DNA from: Amyelois transitella
Taxonomy: Eukaryota > Arthropoda > Insecta > Lepidoptera > Pyralidae
DNA: 64,000 nt
Direction of reading: 5' to 3'
Assembly: GCF_032362555.1 (NCBI RefSeq)
Contig: NC_083509.1
Span: forward strand, 8,021,001-8,085,000
Shown here: in pieces, positions 1-13,700 of the stretch
How positions within the stretch are numbered: the stretch's first letter is position 1
Layout of the letters: each line of letters opens with the position of its first letter
Made by a program: the position numbers and the translations under genes
Notes under the pieces: generated by a model
Told to the model about the DNA's origin: nothing
Databases searched by the model: none
Seen by the model: the letters and a program-made list of their open reading frames with translations, nothing else

Positions 1-1235
1 CGCATTTTTGTGATTTTTTCCTTTCCTTCTTCTACTTACACCACACACTTCAACAGCTACTTTCACAATTCTTTCTTTAAATTCCTTCCATCCATCTTCA
101 ATATCGCTCATTTCCTCTAAATCTTCAAATTCATCCTTCAGTCTATTAATATACTTCTTACCTACATCCATATCTTGCAAATTTTCTACTTTTACTCTTT
201 CCAAAGCGCTGGTTTGCTCCCTTACCCTGTGCCGCCAGCGATTGAAGATACCCCTTATCCGGGATATCACCAGTAAATGGTCCGAGTCAATGCCAGCACC
301 GCGATATGCACGGGTATCCAGCACTTTGTTCTTCAATCTTTCATCTACAATCACAAAGTCTATCATACTTTTTAAAATACCTTCCACTCTTGTGTAGGTA
401 TGGATCTCTTTATGTTGAAACATTGAGTTCGACACAAAAAGATCCCACTCTAGACAAATTTCTAATACACTTCTTCCATTATCATTCACCTTTTCGTCAC
501 CAAACGCACCAAGCACCTTTTCATATCCATCACGCTTTACACCCACCCATCCATTAAAATCACCTAACATAATAATCTTCTCATTTGGCTTGGTAACTTT
601 CAATACTTCTCTTACACTATTCCAGAACTCCTCGTTTTCGCTTTTTGCTGATGTTGTACCCCTCGAACCCACATCCCAAGGTGCATAAACACCTAGAACG
701 AAGATCCGAGTGATTCCAACTTTCAGCCTAATCCATAGAAGACGAGGGCTGACACACTCATACTCATTCACGCACTCAGCCATTCGTGCAGAAAGAATTA
801 GACCGACCCCTTGACAGCCTCGGCTGGTACTGGAAATTCCAGACCAATACGCCGTGTAAGGGCCGTGCTGCGTCGCGTCGCATCCTTTCCGCTTCGTTTC
901 ATTCACGCACAACACATCCAAACGTCTTTCATCCATCATCTGGCATACTTCCTCAATCTTATCCTTCATTCCTCCTCTTACATTCATCGTCGCAAAGCGG
1001 CTTTCAGCAGACCGCATACCGCTCCCGCCGGGAACGAGACGTGATGGGGTGCGGACACCATTTTTTTGTGTCTATTTAAAGTATTTTCGTTTGGAAAAGG
1101 CAAGCAAATGATGATTATAGACTTTGTAGCGGGAGGGATGATTCCGCTCGACCGCCACCAAAGGGAAAATCTTCCGCCAAGCTAGGTGTTATGCCTGGGG
1201 AACCGCGGCTCCAACGATGTTAAGTCGGAGGTTGT
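1..1235 (-). mobile_element. Non-LTR retrotransposon, 5' part with intact APE endonuclease frame
   Basis: On the minus strand a frame opens at an ATG at 985-987 and stays open to position 1, 329 codons, so it continues outside the window. It reads as the apurinic-type endonuclease of a non-LTR retrotransposon. Visible motifs are MNVRGG at the start, NETKRK (catalytic Glu), GDFNGWVG and DSDHLLV. The last residues form a Lys/Arg-rich linker that normally leads into the reverse transcriptase. Upstream, about 1080-1235, is probable 5' UTR, because it matches an opposite-strand fragment at about 51.9-52.0 kb. I believe the clade is RTE-like, but that needs a phylogeny. The lack of any stop suggests a fairly young copy. 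Confidence 0.88.
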
Positions 1236-1269
1236 ATTAACTCTGCAATGAGCAATCTACTGGAATTTA

Positions 1270-1388
1270 CCTAATCTTAATATCATCATTATGCCACACA
1301 GCTAAACGTGGCTTTCCATTCTTTTCGAGAATGGTGGCTTTGTCTAGTTTACCTTTTAAGAGAAGACGTGATTATATGGTACGTACTT
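1270..1388 (+). repeat. SINE family A, 3' half (diverged)
   Basis: Degraded copy of the (ATGT)-tailed lepidopteran SINE seen best at 28176-28442. Recognisable parts are the block for the gender-neutral core 'catcattatgccacacagct', the gtggctttgtcta stretch and the agacgtgattatat end. It lies directly beside the 5' end of the non-LTR element. Confidence 0.7.
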
Positions 1389-1650
1389 ACAATTTTTTTT
1401 TTACAAATACTCGACTCTCTAAGCCGCTTGTTTTGGTAATCTGGCGCTTTTTCAGGTCCTTATTAGCGCCATATCGTTAAGAGAGTTGGCAACAGACTAA
1501 CATAAATTCAAGCCAATGAAGCAAAGCAAGCAAAAGCAAATGTGTTGTGTCGTTGAGTAAATCAAAGTTTATTTGTAATTTCGCACATACATCAAAAATG
1601 GAAACTTTTTAAAGTAGATTTACTTAATTGGATCTAAAGATTTTAATAAA

Positions 1651-3161
1651 ATGAAGTGCAATATATCTTTTGTGAGCATCTCATTGTTTCTACTTCTAAT
1701 AAAGGAAGCGACTTGTAAGTAATTGCATTTAGTGACACGGACATGTTTTCAAGGCAAAGTGAGAGTTCAGGCTATGTTGAAGTTTTTCATTACGCTTGCA
1801 ATAATATTATCTTATAATACACTACAAACTAGTTTCAATAAAATTATTGTTCTAACTTATAGAGGCAAAACTTTTTAGTCAAAATTTACATAATGAGCAC
1901 AGTAGCAGTAATTAAATATATTAATATAATATAAATGTCAAAACTTATACCTATATAAGGTAACCTTGTTGATGAAGTAGCTAATTCATGTCTTAATCAA
2001 ACACATCATTACAATGCAGACATTCTAATGGAATAAATCATTACAGTGGCCCTAAGGAAAATAGGTAGGGGTAGGTATTTCTTGGGGCGACTGTAACAAA
2101 CTATAACAAATATACAAAACACCTTCCTGGGCTGATATCTGCCCAGGAAGGTGTTTTGTATATTTTGTGTGCCCATTTCATAAAGCCTTTTCCTGAATAG
2201 AGTAAAACAAAAATTGTAATTTTTATTATTTTCCTTGTAATTTTTATGTTTTTCTCCCTGAATGAACCTTCCTTGTGCCTAAACAAAAACATTTCAAAAT
2301 TTTGCAAAATTGGTCAAGCAGTCTTTGAGTTTTATGTTTAGCAGCACATTTGGTGATTGGTTTTTGTTGATGGTGATTTAACTTTGGCTTTTATCTAGCA
2401 GTTTCATGAAATTCTTATAAAAAGTTTGGTAATTTTTAAAATTGCAGGTCTAAATAAGCGATGCATTAGGTGCAGATCTCGTGGTGAACTTGGCCCATGT
2501 GGTGATCCATTTCCATTCAATGTGACGGAACCTGAGGCTGAAGCTGGAATTCATGTCATGGCATGTTCTTCAGGATGGTGTGCTAAAATGATTGAAGGGA
2601 CCACAGGAACTTTTAGATCAGATGGTTAGTATTTCTGCATTGAACTTGGTTGATGCTAGTCCGTCAGGTTGTCTATTTTATATTGTTGGATATTTTCATT
2701 AATTTGTGATTGTTAAAAACTATTAAAATCAATTCACATCAAAGTCCTTGCAGTTTATTATCTTACTTAAATAATTTTGAAACTAAATTTATTGATTTGG
2801 CACCCAAAAGCAGAAGTAATTTTTCAAACCAAATTTCTAGTAGTAAATTGTACCAAAATGGCAAGAAGTCATGTTAGTGCCAGAACTAAGAACAAACTTG
2901 CTACTTGAGATCTTATGCTCACTTGTTAAATAAGCCATAAAAAATCTAATTACAGATTACGGAGCTGCAACAGAAAGAATGTGCCTTCAAAGGCCTCCAA
3001 GTGACTATGAAGAACGTTGCGCCTACACAATGTGGAATCACAAGAAAGTCTACATGTGCTTCTGCAATGGAGATCTGTGTAATTCTGCAATAACTAAAAC
3101 AATATTCACTCCTTTGATTTTATTACCTGTTTTTACAATAATCTACAACTTTTTAATATGA
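1651..3161 (+). CDS. Ly6/uPAR (QVR-type) GPI-anchored protein, gene 1
   Basis: Three exons: 1651-1714, 2448-2624 and 2956-3161, joined in phase 1 with GTAAGT and GTTAGT donors and AG acceptors, giving 148 residues. Exon 1 encodes a signal peptide (MKCNISFVSISLFLLLIKEA). The mature part is Cys-rich, with CIRC near the start, GWCAKM in the middle, and the Ly6-type end MCFCNGDLCN. A hydrophobic tail after that fits a GPI-anchor signal. Family members are short three-finger proteins held on the outer cell surface, and in flies several act in septate junction formation or channel regulation. Which orthologue this is I cannot say. A poly-A signal AATAAA lies at 3450-3455. Intron 1 carries the striking palindrome at 2108-2165. 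Confidence 0.87.
2108..2165. repeat. Perfect 25-bp inverted repeat, 8-nt loop
   Basis: Arms 2108-2132 and 2141-2165 are exact reverse complements. The 8-nt spacer contains GATATC, itself a palindrome, so the whole 58 bp is symmetrical except for one T-T pair. It lies inside intron 1 of Ly6 gene 1 and could form a long RNA hairpin or DNA cruciform. Confidence 0.95.
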
Positions 3162-4722
3162 TTACATAAATATATATATATATATAAATATATATTTTTG
3201 TATCTGTTTCAGTCTGTTTTGTAAAAATATTGAATTTATTTTGTATTCAGATCAGACTATGAAACACTTAATTTCAAAATGTCATTTTCTAAACATTCCT
3301 TTGCATATAGTGTAAAGTTTATCTAATTAAAAGTTGATGATTCATTTTTCACCCTCTTAACAGTTCCGTATTTAGGATATATTTTTATACTTTTTTTATA
3401 TTTTTACATTTATGTACTTATTTGTAAGTATGCTACGTTTAAATGAAAAAATAAAATATAATTGTATTATAAGAATTTGTAATTTGTGTTACATGTTAAG
3501 TTTAAAATTTCAAATTAATTTTAATCTAATTTTTATTTGTTCTTAGTCATGTTGGGACTTCATATTTTTGGGGAATTGTACTTATTTATAAATTAATAAA
3601 ATTTAATGTGAAATTGATTTTATATAGTACAATATTCAGATATAATAACTGTGCTTATGATTTCGATAGTTAATCGTTTTCAACATTATATACTCATAAA
3701 GTAATGGCAAGGTGCTAGTTGTAAATTTTATATGTGATGTAGATTAGTCTATTACTTCAATGAACCATGTTATTTCATTGAACTGACATGTAAATTAGAT
3801 ATTGTATATTGTGTTTTTCATTATATTAGTAACACAATGTTACCAACTGGAATTAATTGTAATTTATAGCATACCAACGTAAAAAGAGGATTAAAGTGGT
3901 AATCAAAATAATTAAGCATATAATATATTTATATGCAAACAGCGGTGATATTTTTTTTGTAACTTCAGTTTAGTTCAAATACGTCACCCTGTTATCAAAG
4001 CCTATCTTCCCTTTTGTATTATAATCGAACATAATTGCAAATAGTGAATAGCCCAAGTTATACTAAGGGTCTTGCTCTGGCCGTATTGTTATGCTATGTT
4101 GGATTTAAGGTTTTCTAAAAACTTACAATTATTCTAGATACTTTTCTCATAATGTCAAATGTTTTTTAGTATACAGGACTTGTTTGTATACTCTATTGTA
4201 TAACACATAAAAGAAGCAACATGATTGTGGTAGACTTAAAATGGATTTTTTTAATATCGGTTTATTGAATGTATTATTGTATGTGTATTTGAATCTCAAT
4301 TCTATCATTAAGCCAAATAGCTGAACATAGCCATTCTTTTCAAGACTCTTGGCTCTGTCTACCCCGCAAAGGATATAGACGTGATCATATGTATGTATGT
4401 ATTATTGTAAGTGAATCTCAACATTCCGTCCAAGGTTATTGCTCAAAAGACAATAAACATAGAATTTAAATTAGGTATACTTTCAGAAAGTTCAGTAAAT
4501 ACAAAGAAAAGTATACTTCTTTTGTATCATAAGTACCACAGTGTTTTCGATGTGACGCAGTTCATAATTTTATAATGTTATCTAATAAATAAACAACATA
4601 AATTGAGGTATATTTTATTAAATGAAATGCAAATAATTAATTATGACTTTTGTAAATGAGTATTTTTACAATCTTATAAAAATATACATATTAATTTGTA
4701 TTGGTTTGTTTTATTGTGTGGG
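3162..4722. other. Intergenic, AT-rich, between convergent genes
   Basis: Holds the 3' UTR of Ly6 gene 1, a short (TA)n run near 3172-3184, the poly-A signal at 3450, and a SINE copy at 4287-4403. I see no further gene. The neighbouring gene ends at 4723 on the other strand, so the two are tail to tail. Confidence 0.7.
4287..4403 (+). repeat. SINE family A, 3' half with (ATGT)n tail
   Basis: Closely matches the 3' half of the full copy at 28176-28442: gaatctcaattctatcatt, then ggctctgtctaccccgcaa, then atagacgtgatcatatgtat, ending in ATGT repeats. The 5' half is missing, as expected for 5' truncation during target-primed insertion. Confidence 0.85.
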
Positions 4723-7700
4723 CTAAGGACGGTAGTAGGGCCAAGTATGGCGTATGCTGGCTAGCCGGTAAGGCTTCAGTTGGTTTTTGATCCTCAGATT
4801 CTGGTTTTCAAGCAAAGACTTGATATGTGGGATGTCGTGGAAGTATAGGTTGCCATGGAGGTTCGCTCTCTCAACAGCAGCAATGGCCTCTGAACCTTCT
4901 AGAAGGTATGGGTCCTCAATCTCCAATTCTGGAAAGAAAATATTAGGTTTGATGGTCACCAGTAGTCTTGAAATCATTGTAAAACTAAAATTATGAAATA
5001 CTAAAAAACGTTAATGGTGGCAGGAACAGAACTTGTTCTATTAGATAATATATTATTCTATTAGGTTATAGAAGCGATGATCTTCATTATTTATTAACGT
5101 GTGTATGTTTTTCTTTTGTGGGTCTGGGAATGGAGACAGGTACCTAAATGCTGGCGGTTTTTTTAACTTTAAGGAAATCGCCATAAATCGTGTTTCAAGT
5201 TCTTTGGTTTCATTCTGTAGCAACTCTTCTACATCACATTTACGACTACAAAACGTAACGTGTACAGAGTCATACATATAAAACACCTACCATTGAGTTC
5301 TATGAATGGTAGGGATCCGGAGTGACATTAATTACTTTTATGACTCTGTAGGTAGTTCGATGGAGCTACTATAGAAACTGGTTCTTGTGTCTTGGTCTAT
5401 AAGGTGAAGGTTTACAGCCTGAAGACGTGTCATCTCGTCAGCATTCCCACGGCACAGGTATAAGCTAACTCTGTTATACATTTTACCTGATGTTACCTCT
5501 CCATTGTCGACTCTGCGGCCGTACGAGCCGCCGAAGCGAGGTGCTGGCACGGGCGGCAGAAACAGACCTTCTGGCCACAGCGACTCAGGGTCCGGAGAGT
5601 CCACTTTGTACGGAGAAGGAGGTAATACTGGGATGACTGTATCTGGGAATATAATTTGTTTATTTTTAGATGTTAGCAAATGTTTGGCGAAAAGAGGCGC
5701 AGAACAAACCGGTGACGAATGGAATTTATTGGATTGATATGGGCGATCTATAGGTACTTACATAGATCAACAGAAGAGAAACATGTAATTTTTAGAATTT
5801 CTGTCTGCCTGTATGTTAGCCTCGTTTAGAATTGTTTAGAATGCGTTTATCTCAGATGTGTTCGCCTTGGTTCAACTTAATAAGTTAAGTTAAGTAAGCT
5901 ACAAAAATCTCTTTTAGACGCGAAGTCCACTGCTAGTCTGGAATAAGAACTCCGAAGAGTTACAGTTAAGGGGAGCCAGGAATGCACTAAGAGTACACTA
6001 ATAATAATATTTAATTATGTTCTCAAGAAAACGAATCAAAATTGTAAGTAGGTATTTTAATCATCACTTTAAACCGCATCATCTATCTACTCGCTTTGAT
6101 AATTACCTTCTAACTTTTAATTACGAGGTTAATCAAAGGGTTGACTAATATGTTGTAAATTTCCAGCGTAAGTATTGGTAGATTAGTCACTTTAATGAAA
6201 AGATAAGATCAAGAGTAGGTACTCTAAACTGACGAGCTAGCATGAAAAGATTGATAAAACAAAAGGATGTAGGTAGGTATCAAGGGTCTCAAGGTCGGTA
6301 GTTTCTCATACTTACCTGTTTGGGAAGGGCGCGGATTTATAATATTCATCCTCCTGGCATTATTCCCGGTTACATCCTCACCTCTCTGGAGAGGAGCCCG
6401 GGGGATTTATAAATATATAGGTATGTAGGTAAGTATTTTCCCCCCTATTCCCGTCATACCTGTATAGCTATTGTACTGCCATGGTAAGGCACTCAAGGAG
6501 TTTGAGGGCGGTGCTTCCTCCACGGTGAAGGGCACTGTCGGCTTCACTCGCGGGTAGCCCTGTGAGGGATTCCCTGCAACGTAAATTTTTTGTTGTAGTA
6601 ATTAGTAGTTCTAGTAGTAGTACCTAGTATATTAGTAGTTGTTGTAGTTCTAGTAGTATAAAAATCTATTGACTGTCTTTCATTTTATCTCCCACTCCAT
6701 GTGAAAAATTTCAAACAGGCATTTTCACGTGGATGTTTAAAATCAACTGCTAAATGAGGTACTACTTAACAATCTTTCAACTAACTTCGCAAACTCCTGG
6801 CCTGCGCCCTTTGCGACTGCCTCTGAAAGGCCCGTCTCTCCAGCAAATGTACTGGATCCCCCACTCCATGTGAGTAACTCCTCGCGGGCGTATTCACATT
6901 GATGTGAGAGGAAAACTGCGTGCTGGCTGTCACGGTAGACGCTAGCATGATGCACAGCAAGCTGCATGTGATTCTTTTGCTTGGGATTTTCTGAAAATGA
7001 AATATATAATTAGAAGTAGATAACGTAATGAAATAGTTGTCGTTCGTTATCGTTTAAATCTGAGGACGCCGTAAACCGGACAAAGTAGATTGTAGGTGGA
7101 TAAAGCGATATTCAGGTATTCATGGGAAGTGGCAAGAAGTAGGAGGCATCTGTCTGCCAGAGGCGTGATTTTAAGTTTACGTATGTTAGTTATATTTTAT
7201 TAATCGTACCTACTAGGCACCCTCCCATTCTGGGACGAAATATGCGTTGTATACCTATATGTATTGGCATGCCTCTTATATGGCGGCGGCGGGCAGTCCC
7301 ACGTGCTCTTCATAATTTCGCCACCGAGGTCCAATTGTGTATGCATTGTGTCGCAACATCGTGGGACTGCATTAAATGCATTCTAGTTTTAGTTGTGCTT
7401 CTATGTAGATTCTTCTGTGATGAGTAAAGAATAATACAGGTCATTTGGCTCATCAAACAGATCGTTTATATCTAAGTAGTTGTATGTAGGTAGGTATATA
7501 CTGTCCACGGTAAACGTGTAAACAAAAACTAACGGTTGCCCACGCTTTTAATTGCTAGTGTGCTTTCATTGTCCTATATCTAAACTCCGCGCGGGAAATG
7601 TATTTATTTCTACGATGAAAATGTTATCGTATGTGCTGTTCAGTACTGTTGATAATATCAAACTAACAATCAAAAAATATATCTATAGAAGTATGGATAT

Positions 7701-10700
7701 TTTTTACATTTTCGAAGATCCGTCTATATCAGCCTTATGCGTGTCGTAATTATTTAACTTGTGCATAGCAATTGCTCGGCGTCGTTGTCACAAAAATTAA
7801 TGTCGTTTAGCCCTCAGCTTAATTACGAGTAAGTATTAACATTGCAAGTTATTTCAATTACCTACGTGCATACCAAATGCACTTTTGTGTATAAAATTAT
7901 GAATGAATACTCCTACTTACATAATAATCGTGAATTTAATTGACCATGCCCTCTCATCAGCCTAAATGTTATGAACACACGATTTCCTAAGTTTTGACAC
8001 TGACTATACCTTATCTAGAATAACCTGTTAGTCAGAACTTGGTTATTCATATTTACTGGGTCGTTAGAAGTAGGTAAACTAAAAGTCCTATAACTGAACT
8101 GCTTTGAAAGTTTGGTCTTTCTCATATAATAGATTTCGACTATTCGTAGGCCTAAACTGAAAATGATGCGTTTTACTAACAAATATAATACCTACTTAAA
8201 CCTAGAATTATTTATTTTGAAAAAAAAAGTTCATACTTATTATGATTTTAGTAGAAACGATAATGTTGGGGCGAAGAGAGTACAAAATAACGAAAAAATA
8301 CGGTCGCATTCGGAATCTCTTTTTTTTAAGTCGGTTAAAAAAGCAAATGACGGTTGAACGTCAAAAGTAAAAGTTTTGCGGTTAGGGTAATTTTTATCTT
8401 TGTTTTATCTTATTAGTGTCTATTAAGTCATTAGATAGAAAAATATCGATAGGTTTCGAATAAATTTATCAGACGTAATATCTTTATTAGTCATTTCGAT
8501 TAATTCGAAATTTCTAAAAGAATATTATCGTGATTATACAATGACGTATATACTTAATGACTCTGTGGTTAGAGTTTGTGATAAAACTTGTCCCAGAAGT
8601 ACTCGTAAAACCATGATCTAAGATGGGTTAGAACATACATATATCTTGGATTTTCTTATTATTATTAGTTGTCTGGATATTACAAGCTTCCTCATGATGT
8701 CTTTTATCCTATATTGAATATAAATATAAATTATTTAGCATTAGATGATCTCCGTAACTTAGGAAACTTCATTACCCAGTAGTTACCTACCTACACACAC
8801 GCGGTGCGATTCGATTGATTCTATATCTTGTAACCCCTTGCCAATATTTATTTATATCATGGCTTTATCTCTCATGAAGGTTAAAAGCATGAAGGGTATA
8901 GAATAGAAATTAAATGGTAAGAGCAAAAAATTTCGAAAAGGCTCAAAGATCACGTTCATCTGGATGAGTTTATGATTGAATTCAGAAATTCAGATTCAGA
9001 TGATAGTTTTAGACCAATAAGAATTCAGTCTAATGAAACCATTGCAATGAATCCAAAGTTGGTATAGTTCAATGGATGAATTCCTTTCACCCGATTTAAT
9101 ATAAGATTACACACATAAACATTTACTAATATAGCTAACGGTAAGTAACTCATTTCAGAATTAGGTATTTTATGTGAGACGAGATTAGCTATTAAAATGA
9201 TTGCTATCATTAGGTTTTGAGCAGATGATGAACTCGTTAAAACGATTGCGTGCAATGATATAGTTAAATTACTACAGAAGCCTATAATTCTTAAAGACCT
9301 TGCTCACTATTGTTTACGTTTGTTCTAATTTTTGACACGGATTCATCAAAAGTGCCGTGAGAGAAATTACGAAACTGGGATTTCATGACCGTGACCTTCC
9401 GACATTAGTGCAGATGGCTTAACGATTGAAACCTCTAATGGAGTCATATAAAAGACTATTACACCAAGGTGAGACATGAAGTATAACAACAAAGCAGTGA
9501 AGATAAAGACACACGGATATTCTTCTACGGAACTCGTTTGAATGTCTGATTTTATTGAAAACAATAATGGATGAAATTAATTCGTTATCACGATTAAGGA
9601 TGTGGCTGCTTGATTGGGATTTTGGATTTTATTTGAAGTCATAAAAGGGCTATCAATCAAATTTCACGTATCATCTTATAGTCGCCCAATCTTGATTATT
9701 CTTAAGTAAAATTTAAGATTATTTGTGAAAGGTAATGTAAGTTCAAGTTTAAGTAAGTTCTATATGCATAAGTCTTCCATACTGATAACCGCAATGACCA
9801 CGTTTGGACGCAAGTATTGTGTGAGTAGGTAAAGTGCTAATAAATGCTCAATAGCTATAGATTTTAAAGAAATTTTTAAGGAGAAATGTAGCAATATGCC
9901 TTCTGCCGAGTCGCTACCCTCTTGGTAAAGTGATCGTAGTCGTTCAGTTCATATTGGTACCTGTTAGTTCATAAAATATATATATAACTAGTTACGTATC
10001 TGTAATGTGATGAGTTGGATCAATGAAGAAGCGCCAAGATGATGAAATTCATCACGTGAAATAGTTCCAAGCAGCAGGCTCATTATTCGTCAAGTGATTA
10101 AGTAATTAGGTACGTTTAAGCTCTAAAATTCAACCGTTCCTTTTGTCTTAGGAACCTACAATCTATCCGTCACTTGTCAAAAGGGGGTTTTGCAAAACGT
10201 GACTAGTTCAATCACTCCAATTTGTTTGTTATTATCAATTCAGCAGTATATGTACCCGCCGTGTCCCGATTACAAAATATTCTAGTCTAGTCGATTTTTT
10301 ACAAAGAAGGTGGAGTGTACATCATTTTAGGTAGGCATGTACAGTATTTTGTACTCGCGATTGCCATTCGATATATTTTACTGCCTCTCTTTCTTATTTA
10401 TTGGGTACCAGATAAAACTATTCGTCACATTTCTATTAGAAACAATCATTTCCATAGGAACTGCTTCACTACCGTTTCCAAGGCCATATTCCCATTGAAA
10501 ACGTTTTGGTCAGATTATTTTTTGATAAGAAGTTAAAAACATTATTTCCAAAACATTTTACAAAACGGTTTATCTTTCGTCTACACAAATATGTTCAATT
10601 TATAAATGACCATGTAGCTTTAAGGCATACTCCAACCATTGAGTCTCGGATTGGCACTAATCACAATGATCTGAGAATTAAACCAGTCATTTTGCAAGGA

Positions 10701-13700
10701 GGAGATGCAGTCGCACTGTCACGACAATCTCGTGATGTCATGTGACTAAACAGAACCCACGATTAAGGGCCACCGCACACTGGACGTCTTTCGAGCGTTG
10801 CCGTCTTGCCAGCGCCTACGTGGCGTGCACCCACTTGTATGATGCACAATGCACATACCACTGCGACGACGACGCGACGCCCGAAAGACGCCCAGTGTGG
10901 GAGGGCCCTTAGCCAGTGTTTCAAGGACAAAAGGATATAAATTTGTTACTGCTCCTATTACGAACATGTTCGTCCTAATTCACGTGTCGTAAGCACGTCC
11001 GTTCTCCGATAAAATCACTATTCACGTAAGTATTTTTGAATATGATGCAAAGCGATTGTATATCGGAGAGAGGTAATTTAAATATGATTAGTCTTTATCT
11101 ACTGTATACTGCTACATTCATCGTCTTTGTCTTAGGGTGTAGACAGAGTCAAAATTCTATGAATGACTGGAAGGCCTCGTTCAGCTGTCTGGTTTAATAA
11201 TGGAGCTGGGATTCAATCGAGACAGGTTGCTAGCTCATCGCCTAAAAGAAGAGTTCCAAGTGTAGGGCTTTGGCCCTTGATTGAATCGCATGAAGAATGT
11301 TTTTTGTTCGCTACCAGACCAGCATAGAAATTACTATATAATACTATTATTTTTTTTTCAAAACTCGTTTGGTTCTAATTCTGCTGTAGAGTTGGAGTCA
11401 GATCAAGACTGTGAGACAACCGACCGATATACAAACGCATATTTAAAATTAAGTCGATACCTACTCTAAGACTCGCACTATATTTTTGGGTGAATGTTTT
11501 TTCGGGTTTTGATTTTAAGGCATCTATTACACCGCACTATGACCTCTCTCTGGGAAGGCCCTTGGGTTCGCTAACCGCTTGTAAATCAATTAGACGATTT
11601 TGTACATTTAATACTTTGTTTTCAGTTGTTTAAATAATCAGTTACCATTTCACGATATTTAAATTTGTCGGCTTGTGTTGTCACGGATGTTAGGAACGGT
11701 CCGTCAACCAAGTACGGTAGGCTATTTCATGTTACAATAGAGGCTTAACATTTTCATAACAAAAACATTTTTTTTTTGAAAATGCGTAAGCACTAGCTCG
11801 TTAGAACGTGCACTTGACCGATTTATAAAACAAACAACTATTCGGTTCTTTTTTGTATTAAAGTACACAGATTAACATAGTAATGTGAAGGTAAGTGGAC
11901 ACTTGAATTTTGCGCACAGACATCATACATAGCAAGTATTTATCCCAGAGCCTACCTTCCGAAAATTGATGGCCACGTTTTACTTGATAACTAATAATTG
12001 AATTGAGGTGCAGAGGTTGCAGGCTTCTAACCCACCAACTAAGCGTGGATATACAGTGTAAGCCTTTCCCTTGATCTAGCTAGCGTATACTAGTTTCCAA
12101 GTACCTACTGATGTTCCTAAGTTGTTACTAGTTGTTGATACGACAGACTACCTGCCACTTAAGGTTAAAGATTACTTACTGAACTTTTATAAATAGTACA
12201 GGTATTAAAAACGCAGGTAACGTACCTTTATTTTATCTCAAACGTTAGTCAACGTCGTTCGGTGACGTTAGTCGAAGACGTTCGATTATTCGAAACGTCC
12301 GAGATAAAATAAAGGTACTTGTATTATGTATAAATAGTATATAATGCAATGCGAAAGTTTAAATTCAGTTATTACTGAACTTTGACCAAAAAATTCGTTT
12401 GTGTCAGCATGTGCTGTAGGCGTTCACGGGCTCTTGCTCTAAATATATGGTAAAGGATCTCTAATTTAGATGACAGAATAACATGCAGATCTCTAATTTA
12501 GATGATAGAATAACATTTATAATTAAGTCCTCTTCATAAATTATTTATTAATATATAAATGTAACCTTTATGTATAAAGAGTTTATACGAGTAGGTATAT
12601 AAAGAATGTAAAGTGCTAATTGAATGCCGAATTCGTCAATTTTACTCGTATTGGTGTTACTAATTCAAATGACCATAAACTTTAGAATACATATATACCT
12701 ACCAAAGATAAATCAAATGGTGCCTTTGTAAATCACTTGGCATTTTTTGGAGATAAAGAATACTTGAATACTAACGCTTAACATACATACATATGTAAGT
12801 AAGCGATAAAGACGCGATTATACATACATATAATAACTTTATCTATTACAGGTTAGACAGAGCCAACAGTCTCGCAAAGACTGAAAGGCCACGTTCAGCT
12901 GTCTGTATGGCTTAATAGGCAGGTTGCTAGCCCATCGTCTAAAAGAAGAATCCCAAGTTAATAAACCTATTACTAAGTCGCCTTTTACGAAATTCATGGA
13001 AAGAGTAAGTCTCATCTACTCCTGAAAAGTATGTTCTATATTGTATCATCAATTTTTTCCAGACTTTTTATTTGATTTAATTAATAACAGACAAAAATAC
13101 AATTATCATATTAGTTGAGAAATGACAATGAGTATTAAAAACAATAAAAGTAAATCTCTTAAAACCAGTGACGACTGCCACTAGGCACCGAATGCCGCAC
13201 CTAAAACCTGTATGTCTTCTAGTGGTGACGTAGAGGAAAGGTTCGAAACTCGAGGGGCATCGGAGAGAGTAGTCATTGTAACTAGATTGACCATTCACAT
13301 ATATATAACTTATATTTGATACAGACAGGTTACTAGTTAAATTTGTACTGAGTATGCGATATACACTAGAATAATCTACCTACATCTATATTTGAAGAAA
13401 CTTTTTGTACTATAGCCCTAAGACTGGGTTACCTGTTACATTAAGAAAGAAAATGATATACCGAAACAAATTAATGTAAATTACATGGGTATTTTTTTAT
13501 TTATGTACAAAACAAAAATAATATAGTTATTAGGGTACTTTTGATAAGAATTTAATGAGAAAGATACAGCGCACGCGCAAGTTGACGCGTTGATCGTAAC
13601 AAGGACAATCCATACAATTTCCATACTAATATTACAATAAATGAACAAATACATTCTAAAGTTTGTCTGTTACGCTTTTATGGCGCTGATGAAATTTTGT

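Noticed and set aside
5053..5286. 77-codon minus frame between exons of the secreted-protein gene
   Set aside because: Phase does not fit the flanking exons and no acceptor/donor pair brackets it. The direct join of 5487 to 4928 is in frame.
6743..6967. 74-codon minus frame reading MQLAVHHASVYRDS
   Set aside because: It overlaps exon 2 in another frame. The used frame gives a signal peptide and joins in phase to the next exon.
9025..9564. Two hydrophobic minus-strand frames that might be a decayed membrane protein
   Set aside because: No family motif, stop codons between them, and no splice signals. Kept only as a note in the intron entry.
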